Shown here: positions 8,683 through 15,580 of the stretch, piece by piece
Position numbering within the stretch: position 1 is the stretch's first letter
Layout: every line of letters begins with the position of its first letter
DNA from: SKLM01 sp964450435
GTDB taxonomy: Bacteria; Chloroflexota; Anaerolineae; B4-G1
DNA: 23,783 nucleotides
Assembly (NCBI GenBank): GCA_964450435.1
Contig: CAYVCX010000045.1
Span: 1 to 23,783 of the forward strand
Reading direction: 5' to 3'
Notes under the pieces: generated by a model
Told to the model about the DNA's origin: nothing
The model's database searches: none
What the model saw: the letters and a program-made list of their open reading frames with translations, nothing else
Made by a program: the position numbers and the translations under genes

Positions 8683-9000
8683 TCACCTACTCCCTTCATT
8701 GCAGGCTCCGATCTCTGGTCGGAGATCGGCCGCGTACTCCAGAAGTCGAGCCCTGGCCTCTTCCGTCACATTTGTGCGCAGCGCGCGGTTCAGCTGACTC
8801 TTCGACAGGGCTCTCTCCCAACAACTGGGCTTCGGGCAGAGGTAGGCGCCACGTCCGCCTTCCTTACCCGTTTCGTCCACGGCTACGTGCCCTTCTGGTG
8901 TCCGTACGATGCGCACCAACTCGCGCTTCGGCCGCACCGCACGACACCCAACGCACGTGCGCTGTGGCACGCGCTTCCGCTTCCTAGTTCGTTTACCCAT
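8683..9000 (-). CDS. ylxR: YlxR family RNA-binding protein
   Basis: The 105-residue basic protein carries the YlxR (DUF448) hallmark PQRTCVGCR and GRGAYLCPKPSCW, with four cysteines. YlxR homologues lie between nusA and infB across bacteria, as here, and are reported to bind RNA and act with the RNase P or nucleoid-associated machinery in some species. The N-terminus MGKRTRKRKR is strongly basic. ATG at 9000 is preferred; an in-frame GTG at 9009 would add three residues, and neither has a strong ribosome binding site, which suggests re-initiation after the nusA stop 21 bases upstream. Confidence 0.9.
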   Translation of the reverse strand: MGKRTRKRKRVPQRTCVGCRAVRPKRELVRIVRTPEGHVAVDETGKEGGRGAYLCPKPSCWERALSKSQLNRALRTNVTEEARARLLEYAADLRPEIGACNEGSR

Positions 9001-9021
9001 CGAGCCCACGGCCTGCGTTGA

Positions 9022-10956
9022 CTAGAAGTCGACGTACTCTTTCCAATCTTCAGGGCCCTCTTCGCGCTTCCGTCGACGGCGCGGAATCAACTCGCCCGTC
9101 TCCTCATCGAACACCAGCTGCACACGCCGCCCTCGCTCTCGCTTGAGCTTCTCCTCGCGATCGATCGGCTCGTCCTCATCGAAGAAGAACTCCGGCTCTT
9201 CCTCCTCGACCTCGATCTCCTCCACATCCTCTTCCGCCTCTGCGCCGGCACCCTGCATAGCCTTCTCGAGCATCGCCGCCTTGTCCAGGGCCTCTGCCTC
9301 TTCCACCTCAGCCGCAGCTTCCTCAGCAACAGGCACTTCGCCTTCTTCCACCGCCTCAGGAGCAGGCTCAGTCTCTGCCTCTGCCTCTACCTCTGCTTCC
9401 TCCTCTTCCTCCGCCGGAACGGGTTCTGCCTCCAGCAGACCCATCTCGCTGATGCCTTCCTTCACCTGCTCCACCGTCTTCGGGCCAATCCCATCCAATG
9501 CCAGCAGTCCCTCGTCGCCCTCAGCGATCAAACGCTCCATAACCTGGCCAGCGGTCGCCAGTCCGACCCCCTCCAGACGGCCTACAGTACGCGCGCCCAC
9601 CTCCATATCCTCAAGGGGTGTCTCGTACGCTCTATCCGGAATCAACTCACGTACCTGCTCAAGAGCCTCGAGACGGGCCTCCTCCTCTGCCTTCCGACGT
9701 TCTCGCTCGTCTCTACGCAGCGACGCGTAATGATTCCACACAGCCTCGATGACCCGCCGCATCTTCAGCAACTCCTCGCTGGAGTACGGCATGCCCTCCT
9801 CTTCCTCGTGCCGTTGCAGGATGTTGGCGACAGAGGGAAGCAACTCGGCTGCTCCACCCAGACTTGGCAGCACCTCGGGGTCCTCGTTCACTCGCTGCAG
9901 GGCCGCGGTAGCCGCCTCGGCCACCCCCTGTATGTCGATGCGGTGATCGCTCAGCTTCGCCGCCAACCGGGCATTCTGGCCCGCCCGACCAATGGCCAGC
10001 GAAAGCTGGTCCTCAGGCACGACGACACTTGCCGACTTCCGCCCGTCGGGGTCCTCGTCCACCTGAACGCTCAACACCTTGGCTGGACTGAGCGCCTTTG
10101 CGATGAAGGTTCCCGTATCCGGACTCCACTCAATGACGTCGATCTTCTCGCCGCCAAGTTCATTCACGATGGACTTGATGCGCACCCCGCGCATACCGAC
10201 GCAGGCCCCCACCGGGTCCACCCCCTGTTGGCGCGCTGACACAGCAACCTTGGAGCGCGAGCCCGCCTCGCGGGAGATCCCCTTGATCTCCACCGTCCCG
10301 TTGAATATCTCTGGAACCTCAAGCTCCAGCAACCGTCGCAACATCTTCGGATGGCTGCGCGAAAGCACAATCTTTGGCCCACGGTTTGTGTTGCGCACTT
10401 CGAGTACGTACGCGCGCATACGCTGGTGAATGTGATGCCTCTCCCCCGGCACCTGCTGGCTGCGCGGCAGGATCGCCTCAGCACCCCCCAGGTTCACCAA
10501 CACCACATTCGGCTTCACGCTCTGCACCGTGCCGTGAACAATCTCGCCCTCTTGCTCGACATAGTGCTCATACTGCACGTCCCGCTCGGCTTCCCGAATG
10601 CGCTGAAGGATGACCTGCTTCGCAGTCTGTGCCGCAATACGGCCGAATTTGTCCGGTGTGTCTTCCACGGTGACCAGCTCTCCCAGCTCAGCATCCGCGT
10701 CGATGGCCCGCGCCTCCGCCAGACCGATCTCCCACGCCGGGTCGGTGACCTCCTCCACGACCTCCTTCTCGACGTAGATCCTCATCTCTCCACTGCTGGG
10801 ATCGATCTCCGCTGTGACGTTCTCCACCGTGTCAGCATCCAGATTGCGACGGTACGCCGAGACCAGTGCCTTCTCGACAGCGTCGATGACGACTGCTTTC
10901 GGAAGCCCACGGTCACTGCATATCTCGTTAAACGCCAATAAGAATTCCGACTTCAT
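9022..10956 (-). CDS. nusA: Transcription termination/antitermination factor NusA, with a long acidic tail
   Basis: NusA binds RNA polymerase and modulates pausing, intrinsic termination and antitermination. ATG 10956 has GGAG 8 bases upstream and gives MKSEFLLAFNEI, a standard NusA opening. The order is: N-terminal RNAP-binding domain 1-130, S1 domain about 136-202, KH1 about 235-300 (GACVGMRGVRIK at 250-261), and KH2 about 305-345 (AIGRAGQNARLA at 321-332). A charged helix follows at 400-440, and a helix-hairpin-helix unit at about 453-503 (LDGIGPKTVEQV). Beyond this is an extension: Glu/Ala-rich residues about 510-610, then a basic, aromatic end (RRRRKREEGPEDWKEYVDF). At 644 residues it is far longer than B. 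subtilis NusA. It is the first gene of the operon; rimP, the usual upstream neighbour, is absent. Confidence 0.95.
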   Translation of the reverse strand: MKSEFLLAFNEICSDRGLPKAVVIDAVEKALVSAYRRNLDADTVENVTAEIDPSSGEMRIYVEKEVVEEVTDPAWEIGLAEARAIDADAELGELVTVEDTPDKFGRIAAQTAKQVILQRIREAERDVQYEHYVEQEGEIVHGTVQSVKPNVVLVNLGGAEAILPRSQQVPGERHHIHQRMRAYVLEVRNTNRGPKIVLSRSHPKMLRRLLELEVPEIFNGTVEIKGISREAGSRSKVAVSARQQGVDPVGACVGMRGVRIKSIVNELGGEKIDVIEWSPDTGTFIAKALSPAKVLSVQVDEDPDGRKSASVVVPEDQLSLAIGRAGQNARLAAKLSDHRIDIQGVAEAATAALQRVNEDPEVLPSLGGAAELLPSVANILQRHEEEEGMPYSSEELLKMRRVIEAVWNHYASLRRDERERRKAEEEARLEALEQVRELIPDRAYETPLEDMEVGARTVGRLEGVGLATAGQVMERLIAEGDEGLLALDGIGPKTVEQVKEGISEMGLLEAEPVPAEEEEEAEVEAEAETEPAPEAVEEGEVPVAEEAAAEVEEAEALDKAAMLEKAMQGAGAEAEEDVEEIEVEEEEPEFFFDEDEPIDREEKLKRERGRRVQLVFDEETGELIPRRRRKREEGPEDWKEYVDF

Positions 10957-11032
10957 ACCCTTCTCCTGCCAACGGGTTCTCCCCGCTCTGGCCCCTGGTC
11001 GGCCGTGCCGGCTCTCACCCCTCACACCAAAG

Positions 11033-11053
11033 CGTCGGGCCCAATCCCCGACG
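11033..11053 (-). other. Stem-loop in the nusA leader
   Basis: CGTCGGG (11033-11039) and CCCGACG (11047-11053) are a perfect 7-base inverted repeat with a 7-base loop, about 80 bases before the nusA start. The octamer AGCGTCGG also recurs, inverted, at 11105-11112, next to the terminator hairpin. The leader RNA could therefore form two mutually exclusive pairings. A regulatory role is inference. Confidence 0.4.
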
Positions 11054-11079
11054 AACAAACCTGAACACGCCACCTCTAT

Positions 11080-11104
11080 AAAAAAAAGTGGGGGTTGCCC
11101 ACTT
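11080..11104 (-). terminator. Intrinsic terminator inside the nusA leader (candidate attenuator)
   Basis: Read on the minus strand, AAGTGGG (11104-11098), a 5-base loop and CCCACTT (11092-11086) form a 7-bp stem that runs straight into an uninterrupted T tract to 11080. No minus-strand gene lies upstream whose end it could serve; the only transcript reaching it starts at the promoter at 11130-11158. It therefore sits about 20 bases after the start of the nusA operon RNA and 124 bases before nusA. As a plus-strand element it would have the T tract on the wrong side. Confidence 0.7.
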
Positions 11105-11129
11105 CCGACGCTGCCTCTATGCGAGCTGG

Positions 11130-11158
11130 ATTATAACACGAGCCGAGGTAGCGCGCAA
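11130..11158 (-). promoter_or_regulatory. Extended -10 promoter of the nusA-ribF operon
   Basis: On the minus strand TTGCGC (11158-11153), a 17-base spacer and a perfect TATAAT (11135-11130) are preceded by TGT, making an extended -10 (TGTTATAAT). RNA would start near 11123 and have a leader of about 165 bases before nusA. It is divergent from the queG promoter, with 35 bases between the two -35 boxes. Confidence 0.7.
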
Positions 11159-11193
11159 GCGAAAAGCCTTTGAATCCATCCCTCAAGCCTCCT

Positions 11194-11222
11194 TTGACAC
11201 GCCGACCCTGCTGCGCTATATT
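11194..11222 (+). promoter_or_regulatory. Promoter of queG, giving a nearly leaderless mRNA
   Basis: A perfect TTGACA (11194-11199), a 17-base spacer and TATATT (11217-11222) place the RNA start near 11229. The queG ATG is at 11232 (a second ATG at 11235), so the leader would be 0-5 bases. There is no Shine-Dalgarno sequence before the ATG, which fits leaderless translation. Confidence 0.7.
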
Positions 11223-11231
11223 CTGGGTCCT

Positions 11232-12266
11232 ATGATGGCGCTGGCGGACGAGATCAAACGGCGGGCGCGAAAGCTTGGCTTCGATCTGGTCGGTATAACC
11301 GATCCGGGTGCCGCCGACCACGCGGCCTTCTACCACCGCTGGCTGGCCCGGGGCTACCACGCCGGGATGGACTATATGGCGCGTCCTGATGCCGTTTCCA
11401 AACGGGCTGACCCGCGCCGGATTATGCCCGAGACTCGCTCCATTCTCGTGGTCGGTATGAACTACTACCCGGGCGACTTCCCCCCCGCCGAGCGACTCGA
11501 CGGGCGCGTGTCCCGCTATGCCTGGGGCCTCGATTACCACCCCGTGATGCTGGAGAGACTGCACCAGCTCGCCGGCTGGATCGACGCACACACCGACCCA
11601 TCCCTGATGCACCGGGCCTACGTCGACACCGGCCCCTTGCTGGAGCGGGAGCTTGCCCAGCGAGCCGGCCTGGGGTGGATCGGGAAGAACGCCAATCTCA
11701 TCCATCCTCGTCACGGCTCCTACTTCTTCTTGGGCGAGCTTCTCCTCAACCTCGACCTCGAAGCCGATGCGCCGTCCACATCGGACCGATGCGGGCGCTG
11801 CACCGCCTGCCTGGACGCCTGCCCCACCGGGGCTCTCGTCGCGCCCCGCACTCTCGACGCCCGCCGCTGCCTCTCCTACCTGACCATCGAACACCGGGGG
11901 GCTCTGCCCCTTCCCCTCCGTCCTCTCTTGGAAGATCGCGTCTTCGGCTGCGACATCTGCCAGGAGGTCTGCCCCTGGAATCGCCGTTTCGCCCGTCCCG
12001 CTGACGAGCCCGCCTTCCGGCCCCTCCATCCCACCCTCGACTTACCCCAACTGCTGCAGCTCGACGGGGACAGCTTCCGCGCGCGATTCCGTGACACGCC
12101 CCTCTGGCGGCCCCGACGCGCCGGCCTGTTGCGAAATGCGGCTGTCGTCCTGGGCAACCTCGGCGACCCGGCCGCTCTTCCGGCCCTGCAGGCCGCCCGC
12201 TCAGCCCCTCAGCCCCTTATCGCTGAGCACGCAGCTTGGGCTATCGAGCGCCTGGCGCCCTGTTGA
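11232..12266 (+). CDS. queG: Epoxyqueuosine reductase QueG
   Basis: QueG performs the last step of queuosine synthesis, reducing epoxyqueuosine in tRNA with a cobalamin cofactor and two [4Fe-4S] clusters. The 344-residue product has the N-terminal cobalamin-binding fold (FDLVGITDPG; VDTGPLLERELAQRAGLGWI, whose Asp is the family's proposed proton donor). The ferredoxin part has cluster cysteines 187, 190, 193, 197 (CGRCTACLDACPTGA) and 213, 240, 243, 247 (CDICQEVCPWN). The C-terminus carries a HEAT-like repeat pair (RNAAVVLGNLGDPAALPAL) that binds tRNA. The start is ATG 11232 or 11235: the family begins at this point and the promoter lies just upstream, so the further open frame to the left is not coding. 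The gene is monocistronic and diverges from the nusA operon. Confidence 0.93.
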   Translation: MMALADEIKRRARKLGFDLVGITDPGAADHAAFYHRWLARGYHAGMDYMARPDAVSKRADPRRIMPETRSILVVGMNYYPGDFPPAERLDGRVSRYAWGLDYHPVMLERLHQLAGWIDAHTDPSLMHRAYVDTGPLLERELAQRAGLGWIGKNANLIHPRHGSYFFLGELLLNLDLEADAPSTSDRCGRCTACLDACPTGALVAPRTLDARRCLSYLTIEHRGALPLPLRPLLEDRVFGCDICQEVCPWNRRFARPADEPAFRPLHPTLDLPQLLQLDGDSFRARFRDTPLWRPRRAGLLRNAAVVLGNLGDPAALPALQAARSAPQPLIAEHAAWAIERLAPC

Positions 12267-12290
12267 CATGGACCCCTCGTCTACTATAAT
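12263..12290 (+). promoter_or_regulatory. Promoter of the TetR-family regulator
   Basis: A perfect TTGACA (12263-12268), a 16-base spacer and a perfect TATAAT (12285-12290) form a very strong promoter. Its -35 contains the queG stop codon (TGA at 12264-12266). RNA would start near 12297, about 31 bases before the ATG. Confidence 0.75.
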
Positions 12291-12327
12291 CTGACCCTGA
12301 TCCGCTCTGTGCTGCGGTCATAAGACT

Positions 12328-12942
12328 ATGAACACCCAAGAAAAGCTCTCGCGCCGCGAACGCAAGAAGTACGAGACTCGCCACAGCTTGATGGAGGCGG
12401 CCTTACACCTGTTCGCCGAGCGCGGCTACGATGCCACCACCGTCAAGGACATCACCGACGCCGTCGGCGTCGCCAAGGGCACCTTCTTCAATTACTTCCA
12501 GACCAAAGAGGCCGTCCTCCCAGCCATCGCCGCCCATCGGTTGGAGCAGCTGGAGGAAGCACTGACTCCGGAGCGTGGTGCCCCTGCCAGCCCCGTGGAG
12601 CGCATCAAGCTGGCGCTGCGCCTGGTCGCCGAAGACCCACTCTGTGAGCGACAGCTGGCTCAACGCCTCTTCGCGGCCATCATGCGTCGTCGGGAGCTCA
12701 GTCCCGGTCACGCCCTCCGGGACCTCCTGGCCGATCAGGTGCGTCAGGCACAGGCAGCCGGCGAGATTCGCCACGACTTGGATCCCCTGTACCTGGCCGG
12801 CGCCGTCCGCTCCCTCTTCTTTCAACAACTGGTGATGTGGCACCACGGTCATCGCCCCGCCCCCCTCCCCACATTGATCGATGCCTCCGTAGATCTCCTG
12901 ATGGAAGGAGCCGCTGGCCCAAGCTGGAAGCCGCACTCTTGA
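12328..12942 (+). CDS. TetR/AcrR-family transcriptional regulator
   Basis: The 204-residue protein has a standard TetR N-terminal DNA-binding domain: the helix-turn-helix covers about 33-60 (TVKDITDAVGVAKGTFFNYFQTK), preceded by LFAERGYDATT. The C-terminal half (about 75-195) is the helical ligand-binding and dimerisation region and gives no hint of the ligand. It has its own strong promoter but no clear ribosome binding site before ATG 12328. galK follows 81 bases downstream on the same strand and may be read through, but nothing shows that this regulator controls galactose use; local autoregulation is equally likely. Confidence 0.85.
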   Translation: MNTQEKLSRRERKKYETRHSLMEAALHLFAERGYDATTVKDITDAVGVAKGTFFNYFQTKEAVLPAIAAHRLEQLEEALTPERGAPASPVERIKLALRLVAEDPLCERQLAQRLFAAIMRRRELSPGHALRDLLADQVRQAQAAGEIRHDLDPLYLAGAVRSLFFQQLVMWHHGHRPAPLPTLIDASVDLLMEGAAGPSWKPHS

Positions 12943-13023
12943 CCCCCTTGAGCGTCGGCCATGAGACGGTCCCCTACGTTCACCATCCAGTTCCAGGCCG
13001 ACCGGGTCTGACACGGAGATCCG

Positions 13024-14187
13024 ATGGACCTGCATAGCCTGGCGGCTCGGGAGTTCGAACGCCGTTTTGGCATCAGGCCTCCAATCGTCGTCCGAGCGCC
13101 GGGACGCGTCAACCTCATCGGCGAGCATACCGACTACAATGACGGCTTCGTGCTCCCAATGGCCATAGACCGCGCCATCTGGATCGCGCTGCAGCCGCGC
13201 AGCGACGCACGAGTCCTGGCCTATGCCCTCGACCTCGACGACGTTGCGGAGTTTTCCCTGGAGGCGCTGAAGGACCCCACCTCGCGGTGGGTCGAGTACC
13301 TGAAGGGCGTGGCCTGGTCTCTCCAGCAAGAAAACTACACGCTGCAGGGATGGGAGGGCATCATCGTCGGAGACGTACCCCGAGGAGCCGGACTCTCGTC
13401 CTCGGCGGCCCTCGAGCTCGCCACAGCCCGTGCTTTCTCCCATATCTCGGGGATTCCCTGGAACCCCGTCGAGATGGCCCGGCTCTGCCAGCGGGCCGAG
13501 AACGAATGGGTCGGCGTGCGCTGTGGCATTATGGACCAGATGATCTCGGCCGCCGGTCAGGCCGACCATGCCCTCCTCATCGACTGCCGGTCCCTGGACA
13601 CCACACCGGTCCCCATGCTGTCACGGACCGCCGTCGTGGTGATGGACACTGCCACACGGCGGGGACTGGTCGATTCCCTCTACAACGAGCGTCGAGAGCA
13701 GTGCGAGGCGGCAGCTCGCTTCTTTGGCGTTCCCGCCCTCCGCGACGTGAGTCCGGCTCAGCTCGAGAACCGGGCTGGTGATCTCCAGGACGCCCCCGGT
13801 GCCCTGATCCGCCGTCGCGCCCGCCACGTGGTGACCGAGAACGCGCGCACCCTGCGGGCCGCCCGGGCAATGGAGCGTGACGCGCCCTTCGAAATGGGTT
13901 CCTTGATCAACGCCAGCCACGCCAGCTTGCGTGAGGACTTCGAGGTCTCGAGCCAGGAACTGGACATAATGGCTGCCTGTGCTCGCCAGGACGACGCCTG
14001 CTATGGGGCTCGTATGACCGGTGCCGGCTTCGGTGGCTGCGCCGTCGCCCTCGTCCGGGACGACGCGGCCGAGGCCTTCTCGGCCCGCGTCAGCACATGC
14101 TACACACAAGCCACGGGCAAGAGCCCGAACATCCACATCTGTGCCGCAGCGCCGGGGGCCCAGGTCGTCGTCGGACCAATCCGGTAG
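13024..14187 (+). CDS. galK: Galactokinase
   Basis: GalK phosphorylates alpha-D-galactose to galactose 1-phosphate, the first step of the Leloir pathway. The 387-residue GHMP-family protein shows the galactokinase signature GRVNLIGEHTDY at 27-38, the ATP-binding GLSSSAALE at 122-130, the presumed catalytic Asp170 in GIMDQMIS, and the third GHMP motif TGAGFGGCAVAL from 331. The start at ATG 13024 has GGAG 5 bases upstream. No galT, galE or transporter is adjacent. The upstream 81-base gap after the TetR gene has no obvious promoter, so co-transcription with that gene is possible. Confidence 0.93.
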   Translation: MDLHSLAAREFERRFGIRPPIVVRAPGRVNLIGEHTDYNDGFVLPMAIDRAIWIALQPRSDARVLAYALDLDDVAEFSLEALKDPTSRWVEYLKGVAWSLQQENYTLQGWEGIIVGDVPRGAGLSSSAALELATARAFSHISGIPWNPVEMARLCQRAENEWVGVRCGIMDQMISAAGQADHALLIDCRSLDTTPVPMLSRTAVVVMDTATRRGLVDSLYNERREQCEAAARFFGVPALRDVSPAQLENRAGDLQDAPGALIRRRARHVVTENARTLRAARAMERDAPFEMGSLINASHASLREDFEVSSQELDIMAACARQDDACYGARMTGAGFGGCAVALVRDDAAEAFSARVSTCYTQATGKSPNIHICAAAPGAQVVVGPIR

Positions 14188-14380
14188 CCACCCTTCCAGC
14201 CCGAGCCCGTTGGAGCACGAGCGGGCAGTACGTGCGCCACGCTCCTCGCCGTCTGAAGCACTCACCGCACTGACGCGTTTCCCTCGTCCCTCGCGTACCA
14301 GATCTCTGGCAAATCAGGGGCCGCTTTCACGGTCACGACCAGCTCCGGCGGTCGCGCTCAACACGGCCCCGCTGCCTGAC

Positions 14381-14408
14381 TTGACAAAGCCTAAGCATCG
14401 GGTATACT
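14381..14408 (+). promoter_or_regulatory. Promoter of the first ArsR gene
   Basis: TTGACA (14381-14386), a 16-base spacer and TATACT (14403-14408) form a strong promoter. RNA would start near 14415, inside the palindrome that follows, so an ArsR dimer bound there would block initiation. The remainder of the gap from galK (14188-14380) shows no gene or clear signal. Confidence 0.75.
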
Positions 14409-14428
14409 ATATGCGACAGGACGCATAT
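14409..14428. promoter_or_regulatory. Perfect palindrome, probable ArsR operator
   Basis: ATATGCG (14409-14415) and CGCATAT (14422-14428) are a perfect 7-base inverted repeat with a 6-base centre, directly abutting the -10 box. Size and AT-rich outer arms fit operators of ArsR/SmtB repressors, which usually lie on their own promoter. Assignment to the adjacent gene product is inference. Confidence 0.65.
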
Positions 14429-14447
14429 TAGGCAGGGGAGTATGGCG

Positions 14448-14783
14448 ATGAGCAGTGGGTATCAGTCGGTCGCTGACGTCTTGCAGATCCTTTCCCATCC
14501 CGTCCGGCTGCAGATAGTGGACGAATTGCGGACCGGTGAGGCCTGTGTCTGTCACCTTCAGACACTCTTGGATCGTCCTCAGCCCTACGTATCGCAGCAG
14601 CTGGGGAAGTTACGGGAGGCCGACCTGGTGGCGGACCGCAGAGAGGGACTGTACGTCTACTACAGCCTGAGCAACTCGGGGGTGGAACAGCTCCTCCAGG
14701 CGATGTTGGGGGCCCCGGAAGAGCGCGGTCGCGTGGAGGCGTGTGAGTGCCCGCGCTGCGAATTGACCGAGCAGGAAGACTAA
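14448..14783 (+). CDS. ArsR/SmtB-family repressor with a CVC sensor motif and Cys-rich tail
   Basis: The winged helix-turn-helix protein (111 residues from ATG 14448; ATG 14442 is possible, but GGGGAG at 14435-14440 is 7 bases from 14448 and only 1 from 14442) begins VADVLQILSHPVRLQIVDEL, the usual ArsR helix. EACVCHL holds C33 and C35, the position of the ELCVCDL metal site of arsenite-sensing ArsR proteins. The recognition helix is RPQPYVSQQLGKLREADLV. The tail adds C99, C101 and C104 (CECPRC), possible third ligands or a second thiol site. It should repress its own promoter through the palindrome. The ligand could be As(III), another soft metal, or reactive sulfur species; the sequence does not decide. 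A close paralogue lies at 22114. Confidence 0.88.
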   Translation: MSSGYQSVADVLQILSHPVRLQIVDELRTGEACVCHLQTLLDRPQPYVSQQLGKLREADLVADRREGLYVYYSLSNSGVEQLLQAMLGAPEERGRVEACECPRCELTEQED

Positions 14784-15073
14784 GAGCGGTCGGTGGAGAG
14801 ATATCGGAGTCAGCGGGACGACAGGGGGACGGGTGTCTGGGGGTCAGAGACGGGAACGGTGAGCATAGTGGGGTTTGGGACGGAGTCTAGGCCCCTCGTG
14901 AGGACCTGAGGCGCTTATGACTACCCGCACGCACTCCTGCCGCTGCCTGTGTCACTGCTCGCGGGGACCGGGGTTGAAACGCCCGCCCCCGACAGCGTTG
15001 CTGCCTGCCCGGTGGGACGAGATTCATTCGAGAGACAGATGAAGAAAGATTACCTGAGGAGGTAAAACGACAG
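14784..15073. other. Intergenic stretch between the ArsR gene and the HdrA-like gene
   Basis: These 290 bases have no convincing gene. The first half is G-rich (repeated GGGAC/GACGGG-type words) and the second half is mixed. The only clear signal is the strong ribosome binding site AGGAGG at 15057-15062 for the next gene. I see no good promoter or terminator hairpin, so read-through from the ArsR promoter remains possible. Confidence 0.4.
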
Positions 15074-15442
15074 ATGGCTGAGAACGGAAAGCCGCGCTTT
15101 GTGATGTGCATGTGCACCGGTGAGTGCCCGGGATTCGATGAGCTGGATCTGTGGCCGCTGATGAACTACGTACGGAACGAGCTGGAGGTGGAGTACGACA
15201 TCGTGCATCCGCAGCTTTGTGTCGAGGACGGGGACCGCTTCTGGCACGATTATGCCAAGCCCGGCGTGACCTACATCGTCGGTGCTTGCGCTCCCACCAT
15301 GCAGCGCAAGATGTTCAAGGACGCGTTGAGCGACGTGGGCGTCGATTTCGAAGAAGCTGTGATTCCGTTGGATCTGCGCAATCTCTCCACTGCCGAGGCG
15401 ATGGAGAAGGTTGCCAAAGCGGTCGAAGAAGCTGGAGAGTGA
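15074..15442 (+). CDS. Stand-alone HdrA N-terminal-domain-like iron-sulfur protein
   Basis: The 122-residue protein resembles only the N-terminal domain of heterodisulfide reductase subunit A. It has CMCTGEC (C12, C14, C18) in place of the HdrA CHCG motif, a middle C49 followed by EDG (HdrA has CSEDG), and GACAPTMQRKMF with C72 (HdrA has AACTPRTHEPTF). In HdrA these cysteines hold a [4Fe-4S] cluster; the extra C18 is unusual. The flavin-binding thioredoxin-reductase-like part and the ferredoxin domains of full HdrA are missing, though a ferredoxin is encoded next door. It is probably cytoplasmic. Its partner is likely the ferredoxin or lipoyl protein downstream. The assignment rests on motif spacing, not a search, so an uncharacterised iron-sulfur family is the alternative. 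Confidence 0.6.
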   Translation: MAENGKPRFVMCMCTGECPGFDELDLWPLMNYVRNELEVEYDIVHPQLCVEDGDRFWHDYAKPGVTYIVGACAPTMQRKMFKDALSDVGVDFEEAVIPLDLRNLSTAEAMEKVAKAVEEAGE

Positions 15443-15478
15443 CGCGGACGGCGCATAGCTGTGGGTCGTGGGGAATGT

Positions 15479-15517
15479 GGCGGGGTTCTTCGAGAGCTTC
15501 TCCCGTGGAACCCCGCC
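15479..15517 (+). other. Long stem-loop between the HdrA-like and ferredoxin genes
   Basis: GGCGGGGTTC (15479-15488) and GAACCCCGCC (15508-15517) pair perfectly over 10 bases. The 19-base loop contains a smaller inverted repeat (GAGA-gct-TCTC). No T tract follows, so it is either a GC-type terminator or an mRNA processing/stability element in the operon. The ferredoxin gene begins 63 bases later. Confidence 0.55.
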
Positions 15518-15580
15518 GATTGCTGGGCCTGCGGTTGTGCGGTGGCTCAACGATACTGAGTTGACAGGAGATTGAGAGCA

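Noticed and set aside
7871..8797. A 308-codon plus-strand open frame opposite infB and ylxR
   Set aside because: It is antisense to IF-2 with complete G motifs; the product is His/Arg/Leu-rich, typical of antisense frames.
11076..12029. A 317-codon minus-strand open frame opposite queG
   Set aside because: It is antisense to QueG, whose cluster cysteines and motifs are unmistakable; the antisense product is Gly/Val/Glu-rich with no family features, and it spans the promoter region.
12292..12320. TGACC and GGTCA half-sites around the TetR start region as an operator
   Set aside because: Only five bases match with a 19-base gap, which is not better than chance for this composition.
12403..13569. 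A 388-codon open frame on the minus strand opposite the TetR gene and the start of galK
   Set aside because: It lies entirely antisense to two well-supported genes, has no ribosome binding site or recognisable motif, and its composition follows from high-GC third positions on the other strand.
14205..14230. Weak GCCCG/CGGGC hairpin after galK as a terminator
   Set aside because: The stem is only 5 bp with a 12-base loop and no T tract.
14973..15000. TTGAAA as a -35 box for the HdrA-like gene
   Set aside because: No acceptable -10 sequence lies 15-19 bases downstream.
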